DNA of 64,000 nt from Owenia fusiformis (Eukaryota > Annelida > Polychaeta > Sabellida > Oweniidae). A program made the position numbers and the translations under genes. The notes below the pieces were generated by a model. The model ran no database searches. It was not told where the DNA came from and saw only the letters and a program-made list of their open reading frames with translations. Positions 52,101 to 62,984 of the stretch are shown one piece after another. Every line of letters starts with the position of its first letter. The stretch's first letter is position 1. Location: NCBI GenBank assembly GCA_903813345.2, contig CAIIXF020000009.1, positions 16,705,759 through 16,769,758 of the forward strand, read 5' to 3'.

Positions 52101-52397
52101 ACTGGTCATGCTGGGTATACTTGTAAGTTTTATAGTATTTTTTGTCATAGAAATATTTCTTGTAAGTATAAAAGTGTACAGTATGGTTAATGAGAACTCA
52201 TGATTTTGATTAGGTTCATGACAAATGAACATTTTAGATATTCTATATTTATAAATGATTTCTTATATGTTTTCCAGATCCGGTTTATAAGAAATGAAGA
52301 TCTTCCTAAAGAAAAGTCCTGGTTCTTATACTTTGTTGGAGCATGTGTTATATTAGAAGCTATCTTTACAAATGTTCTACTATTTGATGAGAATTGA
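46099..52397 (+). CDS. TMEM243: TMEM243 (DUF2678) three-helix membrane protein, four exons
   Basis: Exons 46099-46194, 50452-50499, 51971-52081 and 52278-52397 join in phase 0 throughout and encode 124 residues, close to the roughly 118 of vertebrate TMEM243. The N-terminus (MEKETKRLIESRPAPD) is hydrophilic, and APLFHDSSQSPTAKR resembles the PLF...A-K-R region of the family. Hydrophobic segments lie at about 37-56, 67-87 and 100-119. RFIRNEDLPKEKSW between helices 2 and 3 corresponds to the family WYRQGDL region. It ends LLFDEN shortly after helix 3. I recognise it from memory of the family, not from a search. The family is a small multi-pass membrane protein of unclear molecular function. 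Intron 1 contains a LINE fragment with a large palindromic satellite. Confidence 0.78.
46195..47200. other. 5' part of TMEM243 intron 1
   Basis: At 46863-46910 lies a lone left end of the TTAA-MITE family (TTAAAGAGATCATGTCTCCT, AAAAACACA) whose right end is not visible. At 46930-47130 is a GGGGGGTT/AACCCCCC inverted pair (CCCTAGCCAGGATTTCCG against CTGGCTACGGGCCTAG), a small foldback with G and C homopolymers. Confidence 0.45.
47240..50420 (-). pseudogene. LINE (L1/Tx1-like) ORF2 C-terminal region, interrupted by a 2-kb satellite
   Basis: On the minus strand from 50416: FKFIWAKGRFKEDELKKIPD, MVQEYKYGGLKMINAKDLQI and AYTTQWVKKM, the end of the reverse transcriptase/thumb region of L1-type LINEs (FIW...GGL...W...). 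After the satellite it resumes with TWWIEKGITYISDVVQDREM (about 47915-47860) and then MVIQWKILHGIYPQNIYLKK, CNFCNAHVKDDIDHFFINCD (47565-47430), the terminal Cys/His box region. There is at least one frameshift near 47646. Its 5' truncation point lies about 30 bp upstream of TMEM243 exon 2. Confidence 0.85.
47915..49982. repeat. CCATGG-rich palindromic satellite inside the LINE
   Basis: About 2 kb is built from ACCATGGTATACCATGG, CATGAAATGCAATGATA, GGCAATGAAATACCATGG and TGATGGTCAGG modules in both orientations. In 49080-49800 a higher-order unit of roughly 110-120 bp repeats about six times. Two inverted modules at 48060-48300 carry AAATACTGCCGATTCGCAGT type stems. An internal gap (48640-48900) is ordinary AT-rich DNA. 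The minus-strand frames here (repeats of His-Gly-Ile-Ser-Trp) are by-products. Confidence 0.9.
50452..50499 (+). CDS. TMEM243: Exon 2 of TMEM243
   Basis: After TTTGTTTTCAG at 50451, 16 codons KRLQYAFVGIVVIMVL, then GTAAGT. Both ends are phase 0. It begins helix 1. Confidence 0.8.
50545..51455. repeat. Dispersed repeat family copy 3, in TMEM243 intron 2
   Basis: It follows 7990-8770 in order: CCTAGGTTTGCCGTTATCC, TTTTGACCCAGACTGACACA, CTTTGCACATTTTAGGCC, TTGGTCCGCGAAACGAACAT and CACACCCGGGTGTGAGTGTA. It is interrupted at about 51130-51385 by the GGGCCC-type segment listed next. Confidence 0.65.
51171..51858. repeat. Direct pair of GGGCCC/AAATTTTG repeats
   Basis: Copy 1 at about 51171-51370 and copy 2 at about 51663-51858 share GGGCCCCTANAACCCAAAAG, CCCAAATTTNGAAATTTTG, GAGGCCCATTNTTC, AAAATTTGGCCTGAAATTAA and AAAAAATAAGGCC. 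A short relative with GGGCC motifs occurs at 19980-20150. Confidence 0.7.
51971..52081 (+). CDS. TMEM243: Exon 3 of TMEM243
   Basis: After ATTTTTTCAG at 51970, 37 codons from ISIGLSIYRGAVTGVNN to FMLGISLIGFVVIEIFL, then GTAAGT. It ends helix 1, forms the first loop and most of helix 2. The corresponding part of the paralogue is divided into exons 3 and 4. Confidence 0.82.
52049..52175 (+). repeat. Tandem copy of exon 3's 3' end and donor site
   Basis: GTTGTCATAGAAATATTTCT followed by TGTAAGTATAAAAGT at the exon 3 boundary (52061-52095) is repeated as TTTGTCATAGAAATATTTCT, TGTAAGTATAAAAGT at about 52140-52175, 79-80 bp downstream, preceded by a related CTTNTAG context. The copy supplies a second GTAAGT donor. 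Confidence 0.8.
52278..52397 (+). CDS. TMEM243: Exon 4 (last) of TMEM243
   Basis: After GTTTTCCAG at 52277, 39 codons (IRFIRNEDLPKEKSWFLYFV, GACVILEAIFTNVLLFDEN) and TGA. An ATTAAA at 52449-52454 is a possible polyadenylation signal. Confidence 0.82.
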   Translation: MRFIRNEDLPKEKSWFLYFVGACVILEAIFTNVLLFDEN

Positions 52398-52754
52398 TTG
52401 ACTCTGTGAAATTGAGAGAAGGAAACAATGGATACTCTGTTAATACATATTAAACACTATGGATTTATATTCTTGTAAATACGTATATATTTCAGTTGAA
52501 AATAGAATGTGTATATCATGTTATGTATATTTTTGGAAATTATTTTAACTATACTTATAGTGTTAAAAACATTTTGGTGTGCCATTGTACAAGCAAATGG
52601 ATAATACCAAGAGCATAACTCTTAAAATATATGGATAAAGATATGTATGTTCTTCTTATTCATTAAGTTACATTGTTAATGTAACTATACATGTTGGCAC
52701 TGTAATGCTGCCTTTAGACATTTGATACAGTCTTTCCCTAGATACTATAACACT

Positions 52755-53250
52755 TATTATCCCAACATGAAGTTCGGTAGGGATATAGTTAAGCCCTCTG
52801 TCCATCCGTATGTCTGTCAGTCCATCCGTCTGTCTGTCCATCCGTCCTTCCAGAAGATAACAAGAATACTAGTGGACAGATTTGCTTCAAAATTGCTGGA
52901 AAGATGTACGTATATTGGTGGATAGTTTTATGCAAAAATATATTTAAGATGGCCGCCGCTTTTGAAATGACGTGAATAGGAATTTTACTTTAATTTTGAG
53001 ATCTTTCTAAAATATAGCTTTATTATACTCAAATGAAAGGAAATGAAAAGTAGATTGCAAATATATTATCATTTTTCTGATTCAGGCCTCGTAAAATTCA
53101 AAATGGCCACTTAATGTAGAAAATTAGCAATGGTTCACAATCTCTTCAAAGAATGACCATATTATACTCAAACATAGTACCATGAAGCAATGCAGTGTGT
53201 ATGTCTGCGATTAAGAATCAGATGAAATAAATGTATGCTCATTTAAAGAA
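52755..53250 (-). mobile_element. Partial, inverted copy of the ATGGGATAA-ended family
   Basis: TTATCCCAACATGAAGTTCG, then CCATCCGTATGTCTG and TCCGTCTGTCTGTCC are the complement of the family's right end. The GATGGCCGCC and AAAATGGCC blocks follow. The other end is not identifiable. Confidence 0.55.
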
Positions 53251-53371
53251 TGAATAAGGGCTTCATTAATGAATATTTATGTCCCATTTTGTAAATGTTT
53301 ATATAGTATTTTATACTCCGTTTACTTCATCTACCTCCGGAAAACATTCTTCATCAATATATAACTCAAAA

Positions 53372-53560
53372 ATGGGTTTCTCATTCAATAACCACAGTAT
53401 TGAAAGTGTTATGCAATACAAATATCTAGGATGTAAGATTAAACAGCAATATAAATAACGACATCCCAGTTAGTATCGAATTGCTCCTTTTTGACTCTTT
53501 AGTTGAACCAATTTTAACTTATGCCTCAGAGGTGGATCCCGGAGGTTGATAATTGAAAAA
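53372..53560 (+). pseudogene. LINE reverse transcriptase fragment (3' part)
   Basis: The translations NGFSFNNHSIESVMQYKYLG and LLLFDSLVEPILTYASEV (with a frameshift and stops between) match the Y-x-YLG and LFDS.V.PILTYGSEVW segments near the end of CR1/RTE-type LINE RTs. It may belong to the same family as 29676-29900. Confidence 0.65.
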
Positions 53561-53904
53561 AATCTCAAGTCAGTTGAAACAATGGATTTATTTTTTCTTA
53601 ATGTGTACTTGGTGTTAAAATATCAACTGCAGTTTATGGAGGATTGGAACATTTATAATTATTAAAAATATGTTTTGAAATCAAGCTCATCAAATATTGG
53701 CTCCGTTTACTCCACTTACTTCTTGAAAACATGCTTTACAAAGCATACAGGCAAATATGATAATTGATATTTTCAAATAACAAATTCTGTTATTTTACCA
53801 AAGCCTGTCCCATGTGTGTATTATTAAGCCTAAATATCAACATCATTTAATTGTGCTATTTTACAACTGGTTATTATCATGCAATATATACTGAAAATAT
53901 TGCT

Positions 53905-54210
53905 ATTATCCCATCGTACGAAGTTCGGAGAGACATAGGGAACGCCTCCACCCTTCGTACGTCTGTCCAGGCAATAACTCAAATACCATTGGCCCGATTT
54001 TGTTCATATTTTGTACACATACACGGTACGTCTAATGGCACGCCTGACACCATGCCACGGCGTCGACATGCCGCCCGAATTTCGTGGTCAACTCGAACGC
54101 GTTTCGTGGTCACCGCGGGCGCGTGGGGTCAACCCAGTTGTCCGAAACCCTGTTGTCCGAAACCCAATTCTCCGAAACCCAGTTGTCTGAAACCCAGTTC
54201 TCCGAAAATT
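53905..54210 (-). mobile_element. Partial, inverted ATGGGATAA-family end plus 15-bp minisatellite
   Basis: TTATCCCATCGTACGAAGTT and GGAACGCCTCCACCCTTCG are the inverted right end. It is followed by a CpG-rich segment and then five units of about 15-16 bp, CCCAGTTGTCCGAAA with variants, at 54128-54208. Confidence 0.6.
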
Positions 54211-54244
54211 AGGGGATCTTATCAAAAAAATACAATTTCTTAAA

Positions 54245-55300
54245 ACGAATCTTTTTGCAACCTCTGCGAATCACGACAGCATAACATTTGAATCACGTTG
54301 ACATCATTGCAAAATTAGGCTAAATATGCTAACAGGCTAAGTCAAGACGTTAATTAGCCCACGAAAGTTCATGGGTAACTTGAGAACTACAAAATACAAC
54401 CAAATACTTTTCGAACGTACAATAGCAATATTTCTCACGTAACCACGATGCCCATGTCCTAGGCACGCAGTTTGAGACTCTGATAAACTGCGCGCATATT
54501 TCAAAATGTGAGACGGGGAGGACACGACTCCCAAAAAGAGCCAAAATACGAAAAATACAAGGTTAGTCTCGTTCTAAAGATCGTACCATTCTGTGAAGAT
54601 GAACTTAATTTACTCATAGTACTCAATGTTTTTCCCGATGTAAACCTAGTTATCTCAATAGTCAATATAAGGGTCTTAAGTAACGTTTGTGTTCAAAATT
54701 TACAGTGTAAAGTTATATCTATGTCTTTTTATCGTCATTTGCCGTTTATTCAGCCATTGTGTCTGTGTATGCTAGAATATATAGGATCACTCCATCTGAT
54801 TAAATCAGCAAAGTTTGTGTTCAAAACGATAATACGCCATAAACGTGATTTAAACATTTTTCTTGTCAAACTGCGCGCCTATATTCACATGTATTTCCCA
54901 AACTGCGTTCCTAATATTTCCAAACTGCTTGCCTATCCAAGCTTGTTTTGTATTATTAGAAAACATAAGCGCCATACACGGCACATATGTGTCTAAAAGT
55001 AGAACCCCATAATTGAAACACTATGAGAGTCCATCCACCAAGATGGTGATCTGAAAATAAAAGTTTTTTTCGTTCCCAACTTAATTGTCACTTCTATTAT
55101 ACATTTTGACTTTCAATATGAAAATCTCATAAAATCTGACGATAAAGCAAAATTTCCAAAGCTACATGAAAAACACCTACACGTGCCTCTGTAGAAATTC
55201 CAATGATAATATGTAGTTTTAATAGTGTATGCGCACAGTTTGTAATTTCTGGCTAAAATAGGCGCGTAGTTTGTGATTTATTTCTTTTTAATCTCCTGAT
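54245..55300. other. Intergenic DNA with GCGCGC-containing short repeats
   Basis: Motifs of the type ACTGCGCGC(C/A)TAT recur near 54488, 54872 and 55260. A 163-codon plus-strand frame (54508-54996) lies here but looks non-coding (see rejected list). Confidence 0.35.
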
Positions 55301-56144
55301 TATTAGATAGGTTCCAAATCAAATAATTCAAGTTTTTGAGGCATTTTTTAGAAAAAGCAACAGACCTATTTTTACTAGATCAGTTTTTTATGCTGATAAA
55401 GATATTGAAAGATGACAGCTCAACGGGGTGGTCACGACACTAAATTTTGGCATTTTTACCCCCCTAGGAAAATATTCTAGGGGGTACTATGAAACTAGTT
55501 CATAACTCAAAGGATATATGAACTATTGTTCTGAGTTTTACACCATACATTGCTAGTACAAATATGAATACTATCCTAAAGTTATGGGTTGATACCCTTA
55601 TTGGTCTCAGAAAAATACAAAAAACAGGATAAGATACACAATTTTTGTCTTGCCAATTTTATATTTGTAGCTTCAAGCACAATATGACAGCTTTAACAGC
55701 TCATAGTAGTATTTTAAAAACATTTCTAAGCTATTTGTGGTATTGTAATACATCTATTTTAGTTATGAAGTACTATTTTGTAATTTTAATATGACTTTAT
55801 AGTGCCCTACCCCTAGAAAATTGAAGAAAGTGGATGTGGTGAATTTTATCATTTTGCAGCATTAAGTCAGAGACATGTATTGATAGACACCAAACCAATA
55901 AATTCATACCATCATCAAATGTTAGGTGACATTCTAATTCATTTATTACTAGAATATAGGACTTAAGATATTTTATATGTACGTTTTCAATTAAGTACAT
56001 GTATCATAATGAAATCTAGTGTAATCACATACTAGAGAGGTTGGCATACAGTCTGGACATTGACATACAGTCTAAACATTATAATCATCAATTGATCTCA
56101 TTTGAGCAACTAGACTATGGTGGTCATCATGCACAAGTAATGTA

Positions 56145-56984
56145 CAGTAGAACCTGTTAAGTGGAACATCTCTGTAAGTGGAACACCTCCCAAGTGGAAC
56201 GCCTTTTCAAAGTCCCGTTTTAAAAACCCATTGACTTAATGTTAATTGAACCTCTGTAAGTGGAACACCTCCAAACTTGAACAGTGAACACCCCATATTG
56301 AAAAATTAACCTGTTAAGTGGAATAGTCAATTTCCATAGATTTCAATATTGATATATGTAAACAGAATTAATCTCCTTCAATGATATCTGGGTATGAAAA
56401 CAGGTAATACTGTGATAATTGGCAAATTAAGATTTTAATGGATTTTAATGGATTAGCCTCCTGTAGAGGTCAACATGTGATGCAACCAATAATTAATTTG
56501 ATAATCAGCAAATGAGGATTTCATAAGATTTTCATTCAGAAAATTGGATTAACCTCCTGTAGAACTGGACATGTTATGCTACCACTAATTAATATCCCTT
56601 GCTGTTTGTTTCAAACTTAATAAGTAAGATTAAAAATGTCATTTAAAAACAATTGAATTATTAACAGTAGGAACAAGTCTTTAAAACTTAATTGCCTAAT
56701 CCTTGTACCTGAGACTGGCACAATTAGGAGGATTAAGAATGTCAGAAAACATTTTTGGCAGAATAAGGAGGATTAAGAATGTCAGATACCTTTTTGAGTT
56801 AAATAAATGGATTATTAATGGTATATACCTGCCCTGTAATGAAGGGAGAATCATATTTCCAATGATACATATAAATCTTATACTTGATCTTGTATGTTCC
56901 CTGCCAACCCAAAACCTCCGTAAGTGGAACATCTTCTAAGTGGAACGCAGAACGGAGAGTGTTCCACTTACACAGGTTCTACTG
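56145..56984. mobile_element. Tigger/pogo-like MITE with TA target duplication
   Basis: The left end CAGTAGAACCTGTTAAGTGG and right end CTTACACAGGTTCTACTG are inverted, flanked by TA at 56143-56144 and 56985-56986. Sub-terminal units AAGTGGAACACCTCC are repeated several times on the left and inverted-matched on the right. CAGTAGAACCT termini and TA fit the pogo/Tigger group. It is 840 bp without a transposase. Confidence 0.82.
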
Positions 56985-57004
56985 TATTTACATAATAATG
57001 TTAT

Positions 57005-57682
57005 AAAGGAGCATGTAGGTTATCGCAAACAACTTCAGACAATTCTAACTTGAATTATGAATATTTTCTGACCATGAACATGGGTATATCTTTTAGATCT
57101 ATTCATTATCTTCAAGAAAAGTAAATATAATGATTAATCAGACCTAAGTGATATTAAAGGGAATGGCCCAATCAACATACTTTCATACTTTTTACTAAAA
57201 ATGTTGACCTAATTTTTTACCAAAGATGCAACCTTTAATTATATTGTTGAATGCATAATTAGAATATGCTTTGAGACATGTTCTATTTCCTAAGAGGAAA
57301 AGTGGATTGCTCCAGGGACTTTAAAGACACTGAATTTGGATGACCAAAATGAACTGAAACCAATGGATAGCATGAATTTTTTCAAAGGGGAAATAACATG
57401 GGGAACACTAATCTTAGGGGAATTCAGTTTTCTTTTCAAGAGCTATTTGATACATTAAAATAAAGAATAGTAATGCATTAAACATTGTTAAAATGATTGC
57501 ATTTTTGGTGAAAATGAGGTCAACAACTTTGAAAAAATATATTGATGGGTTGATTGCTAGTGAAATATCTCCGAGTCCGATTGACTTTATTATCCCTGTA
57601 TACCCATCTTCATGGTCAGAAAATAGTCATAATCAAAGATATAACTGTCTGAAATTGTTTGTGATAACTTACCTGAACCTTT
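57005..57682. mobile_element. Foldback MITE with AAAGG ends
   Basis: The left end AAAGGAGCATGTAGGTTATC and the complement of the right end, AAAGGTTCAGGTAAGTTATC, start inverted arms that run about 85 bp (through TATTTTCTGACCATG). The next parts are also inverted more loosely (GTTGACCTAATTTTTTACCA against TGGTGAAAATGAGGTCAAC). A second copy lies at 40449-41944. No clear target duplication. Confidence 0.75.
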
Positions 57683-59190
57683 CCAGGTCAAATCAGGAGT
57701 GACAAAATTATTTCAACCAAATTTTTGACATGTCTTCAAATACGATAATATTTTCTTCATAAGATAGAGTGTCACTTGTGAAATTTATTGATTGACCTGA
57801 GATCGTACCATATCTTTATGACAGAGAAGCGAAATAGCCATATTGAACTTTAATGATGTTTGTTTAATTGTTGTTTGCCACTTTTCGACAATTGTCAAAA
57901 TTTGGGGGTTTTGGGGGAGGGGTACAATTAGGTTAAAAAATTCACCTGATTCAGACTATCCTTAAATGAGCACTGATTCACCCGAGAGCATAACTTTTTC
58001 AAAACATGTAAGTGTTATGTTTGGACCACTCACATTAATGTTTCGTCTAATTTTCCCTTAGAGTTTCATCATCATTGTCCAAATCTTTGTTGAGATATTT
58101 GAGATATATGAATGTTCATTATTAAAATCTTGCCTTCCTTTGCAGTTGGAAAAGATTCGGCATTAGGTGTTATAAGTCCCAGAGCACGATAAATAAATAA
58201 AATAACAACAAAATGACATAGAACTGATAGACGTTGAAGAGAATGACAAAACCTCTTAAAACACATTTCTTAGGAAACAAATAGTGTCGTATTCTTGTTA
58301 CTATGGCAACAGAGTTTTTTCTTTTTGTCATTTTTGTCATACAGATTACCTATCATACCAGGACCAAATCCTGAAAATTTGAGTTCAGTATCTTCATTAT
58401 TTAGTATCTTAGATATATAGGTTTCTTATAGTGTCCCCTGCAGATTTTATCGGATTATATAAGGAAAATGCTATGAAGAGGGTTGCCCAAGGATGCCACT
58501 TAATAGTTGGTATTTTTGAGGTCCCAACCCTCTATTCATGGGAATAGTTAACCATTGTAAAGCTTCTCATGGTTAACTGACAGAATTGATTGTATCTTCA
58601 ACTAAGAAGACAATAAAATGTTAAAACCAGAAGAAAACCACACCAACTTTCTTCTATTTACCAGGAGTAGGGCACTATAAAGTCATATTAAAATTAGAAA
58701 ATAGTACTTCATCACTATAATAGATGTATTACAATATCACACATAGCTTGGGAATGTTGTTAGAATACTACTTTGAGCTGTTTAAGTTATCATATTTTGC
58801 TTGAAGCTACAAATATAAAATAAGCAAGAAAAAATGACAAAAATTGCATATTTTTTTCTAATTAATTGTATTTTTCCGAAACCAACAAAGATATCAACCT
58901 ATAACTTTAGGGTAGTATTCATCTCTGTACTAACAATGTATGCTGTAGAACTCAGAACAATAGTTGATATATCCTTTGAGTTATGAACTAATATTATAGT
59001 ACACCCTAAAATAATTCCCTAGGGGGGTAAAAACGTTAAAATTCAGTGTCGTGACCACCCCGTTGAGCTGTCATCTTTTAATATCTTTATCAGCATGAAA
59101 AACTGATCCAGAAAAAATAGGTCTGTTGCTTTTTCTAAAAAATGCCTCAAAAACCCTTTCCCTTGAGATATTCTGAAATTGGAACCTGTC

Positions 59191-60320
59191 TATATCTGTT
59201 TTATCTCGAAATATTTTGAATTATACATGACATGGGCACCGTGGTAATAGTTTCATAGTTTTAGGAACGTTTTTTAAACGCATGATAGCCAAATATATCA
59301 AGATACTATATCTGCCTAAATGAAGTTATCTAGTGTTGACAAAGTTTTGAAATATATTTTATCCAGATCCATCAGAAATTAACTTATCCAATACATTACT
59401 TTACTAGTTCTAGCTTTCGCTCACCATTCGTGCCACATTATAATTTCATTTAGTTAAGTTATTAGATTCCATTTACTTACCCGATGGGCGAATGGTAAAT
59501 CAGGTTTAAAACCATTATTATCTTTCAACGTTAAATTACACGATCTTTCATTCCCAGAGGATATTTAGTTCCCGGGTTTAGTTCTCTTCTTCATCCCGAT
59601 AAACATCTGATGAATGTAGATGTTTGCTCTCCATGTACATCACATTATATTATACAATTTAAGACTCTAAATAAGACGCTTTAGACGAAAACAAATAATT
59701 TAACAAAGTGTTTTTCGAAATTCTTTTTGAATCATCTGTTCCCATTTAACCAAAGTACAGTATAAATGCACATATATTTATTGGATCCTGAATTTAATCA
59801 ATGCGATGAATTTACATGAAATAAACAGATACTGCATGCAAACAATCCCAACAATTTATCAATGAAATTGTTTTCATCAAAAAAGGCCACACGTTAGCGT
59901 ATCTACATCGTGAATTCTGAAAATTTCGTCCTGAAATGACAAATTAAACTCTTGCGCCAGGCTGGTTTTCGGGAATGGTGACTTAGACAATGGCTTGAGA
60001 CATCACCCGTCGTATAAACACGCACATGTCATGCAGTCTGTGTTAATGGTGAGAGGTCTCGGTCGAGGGGTCTGGGAGACAAGGTCTAGTAGCTAAGCTT
60101 CCCCAAACCACCGTCAGTATTTATGTGACAGGTAGATTGGTTGATCCTAGGGTTATGACATCTGTGTGTCATTTCCTTTCTTCATTAATGTAGAGAAAGG
60201 CCGGACATCCCGATCATTCAGTTGTGTTAGAGATAACTTTTGGTTAAGAAAAGTTGTGGTTTGGTTCTGTGTTTAAGTTTCATGTATGGTGGTGTATCTT
60301 TTATGTTGATGGTAGATACA
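59191..60320. other. Intergenic DNA, nothing recognised
   Basis: Ordinary sequence, somewhat richer in GC between 59980 and 60220. There is no exon with consistent splice signals, though a non-coding first exon cannot be excluded. Confidence 0.3.
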
Positions 60321-60329
60321 GAAATTGCT

Positions 60330-60960
60330 ATATCTTGAAAAATACTGGTTCAATTATGTTCATTTTTTCAGGAAAGAAAGAAGAGACTGTGTATGTATAG
60401 CTCATGTAGTTGGTTAGTTGTAAAACATGATGCATTGGACACCTGCTCCGCACCACAAAAAAAATTAAATAACTTCCTAGCCATAGTGTTTTGGCTCTTC
60501 AAATTTGGCACAAATCATCTTCATTCACTGTATGGTGAATTTGTAAACCCAAAGTGAAATTAAAATCACTTCAGGGAATTTACAGTTATGGTTGAAATGC
60601 TTTCAAATCGCAGTCAAACGCCCTGGTTCCAGCAGACTTCAGAAGGCATTTTGACCATGACTGTAAAGTCCCTGAAGTGATTTTGATGAAACTCCACAAA
60701 TTCACCACACATTGAATGAGGATAATTTGTGCCAAATATGAAGTGCCAAAACACTATGGTTAGAAAGTTGTTAGGTTTTATTGCTGTGGCAGTCACATCT
60801 GACTGCGTTTTTCGTATTTTCCTAGAACAACTGTCTTTTGGGCAGGTGTCCAATGCATCATGTTTTACAACTTACTAACAACAGGAGCTATACATACACA
60901 ATATCTTCTTTCTTTTCCTGAAAAAATGAACATAATTGAATCAGTATTTTCCAAGATATA
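60330..60960. mobile_element. Near-complete palindromic foldback element
   Basis: The left arm (about 60330-60602) and right arm (about 60642-60960) are inverted copies with a loop of about 40 nt. Examples are TTGAAAAATACTGGTTCAAT against ATTGAATCAGTATTTTCCAA, GATGCATTGGACACCTG against CAGGTGTCCAATGCATC, and TTACAGTTATGGTTGAAATG against CATTTTGACCATGACTGTAA. The right arm has a small insertion near 60785-60840. Non-coding. Confidence 0.82.
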
Positions 60961-62110
60961 TATATTCAGTAAAAGATTCACCGAAAAATATTTTGATGCA
61001 GAAAATTAATGATAAGTTGTCTGACTTTTTTGAACGCTGCCTGTTTATTTTACTTCGTGATCATTAAAGATACAAAGCTACAAGGTCATTTTTGAAAATC
61101 ATTTTTACGTCCTGTGTTATTTCAATGGGAGGGGTTTCTTGATAAAGGCTATTACTTTCAGACTTTGCTTAATAAAGACATCATTTTTTGTTAAATAAAA
61201 TTCAAATCCAATTTTCTACTTAACTTAAAGGGGCAACAAAGACTGTAGAGAGAAAAATCGAAATTTTTTATTTTTTCTGAGCTATCAGGTCAATATTTGG
61301 CTTAACATCTTCCTTGACATACCTATTTTCTTAAAATGTATGGATAAACTCTCAATTTCAGCATTAAGAAGTGTAAATTCATTTCAAAGGTTCTATAAAA
61401 GGGAGTCCCACTTATAGATTTTTAAGATTCATCACGTTCAAGAGGAATATCAGCTGAAATAATGTTCATCCAGGGGGTTTCTTTGTAGATAATAAAAATA
61501 CATGTTAGTCTTGATGAAATATCCAGACTTAAATATATTTTGACACTGGTCGATGATCGTTGTATGGCCCCCCTGCACTAATTGTTGAACCTTTAATGAA
61601 GGTATTAAAATGAATTATATTTCCCCTCCCAAAATATTTTTTCTTTACAAATTATGCATATAAGAATTCAAACTTAAAGATGCTTTAATACATAAACCAA
61701 TGGGTTAGTTAGCATTGCCAAACTTTTGGAGGGAATGTAATTGTACAAATTGCACAAAAATGATTTCATTTGAGGAACCCTAACCTAATGAAGGGGGGGG
61801 GGGTATTTGTAAATAACATAAAATTAGAACCCCTGGTCACCAAATCCTGGTTACGCCACTGGACATTCATATTACATTGAACATCTTAAAAAACGTGTCG
61901 CTTCGTTTTATACTCTTTTATACCTAGGTGAACCTTTTCTGAAGTTAATGCATCTATCAAATATACACGTTTCTAAACATATGATCAAATATACACTCCC
62001 CTCCAAAAGTTTGTCAACCTTAGCACCCCCCTCCCCATTGAACTACGTGTTCAAACCTCTTTATATTTTAATTTTTATTTACATAACCTACGAGGAAAAT
62101 ACTTAATATG
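60961..62110. other. Intergenic DNA
   Basis: A short repeat AAAGGGGCAACAAAGACTGT (61230) also occurs at 30735. A G homopolymer lies at 61795-61803. No gene signal was seen. Confidence 0.35.
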
Positions 62111-62114
62111 ATAT

Positions 62115-62770
62115 TGATGGAAATGTAAATTGACTTTATTTCCTATGCCTCCAAATTTTACCATTTTTTTCCTCAATTACAATAGGTTGAAAATTGATGA
62201 TAAATCAATTGAATTTTTGAAAATCGACATTCCCATGTAAACCAATGGGAAATGGTACTGTAGGTTTGCCGCAAGTCATATGACAGAATATTCATCCATC
62301 CGAGTTCTTGTAAAAAATACAAGTTAGGTAGTCTATTGAATTTGCTAACTTTATTGAATAATAAAATTGATACGTTTCTTCAGGTTTCAAAAAGTTAGAG
62401 ATCTTCAAAGTCAAAATTATTATTCAAAAAACTCCTCCCATTGAAATAACACATAAGGCGAAAAGGATTTTCAAAATGACTTTTAAGCTCTGTAACTTTA
62501 GTATTCAAAAAGTAAGCTGAACAATTAGCGTGCAAAAAGTTAGATAATTCAATTTTCTATATAAAAATATTTTTTTGGTGAATCCTTTACTGGACTATAT
62601 ATCCTGAAATCAGATTTGCCCCGAACACACCATTTCCGATTGGTTTACATAGGAATGACGATTTTCGAAAAGTCATCAAAATTATCAATTTTCTACCTTT
62701 ATTGTAATTGAGGGAAAATTTGGGAAAATTTGGAGGCATTGGAAATGAAGTCAAGTTACATTTCAATCAT
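62115..62770. mobile_element. Foldback element with about 150-bp arms
   Basis: The left arm (62120-62262) and right arm (62610-62765) are inverted, e.g. TTTCCTATGCCTCCAAATTT against AAATTTGGAGGCATTGGAAA and CCTCAATTACAATAGG against TTATTGTAATTGAGGG. The middle part matches 35560-35830, so this family has at least two members in the window. Confidence 0.75.
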
Positions 62771-62984
62771 GTATCTTCCACAAAAATGACTGACATCTGT
62801 TGACTTTCCATAATTTTATTAGTTCTTTGTTAATAAAATCAGACCAAAATCAGAAATATTTACTTGACCAAAGCATGAAAAGTGTAAAAAGCTAAACGTA
62901 ATATTTCCAATAAACACGGCTTTAGAAACGGGCAATCTATTTTATTTAATAAGCAACCAAAGTAGTATTATCCGTTGTCGAGCA

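Larger units (their letters stand above)
55305..59190. mobile_element. Large foldback: arms of about 530 bp around a 2.8-kb loop
   Basis: The left arm (55305-55840) and right arm (58637-59190) are inverted copies, e.g. GACAGCTCAACGGGGTGGTC against GACCACCCCGTTGAGCTGTC, CTAGGGGGTACTATG against ATAGTACACCCTAAAATAAT, and AGTGCCCTACCCCTAG against ACCAGGAGTAGGGCACT at the inner ends. The arms are perhaps 80-85% similar. Two smaller elements have landed in the loop (56145-56984 and 57005-57682). No transposase was recognised. Confidence 0.8.

Noticed and set aside
54508-54996. 163-codon plus-strand frame
   Set aside because: Its composition follows the AT-rich background, it overlaps short GCGCGC-type repeats, and no domain or splice signal supports it.
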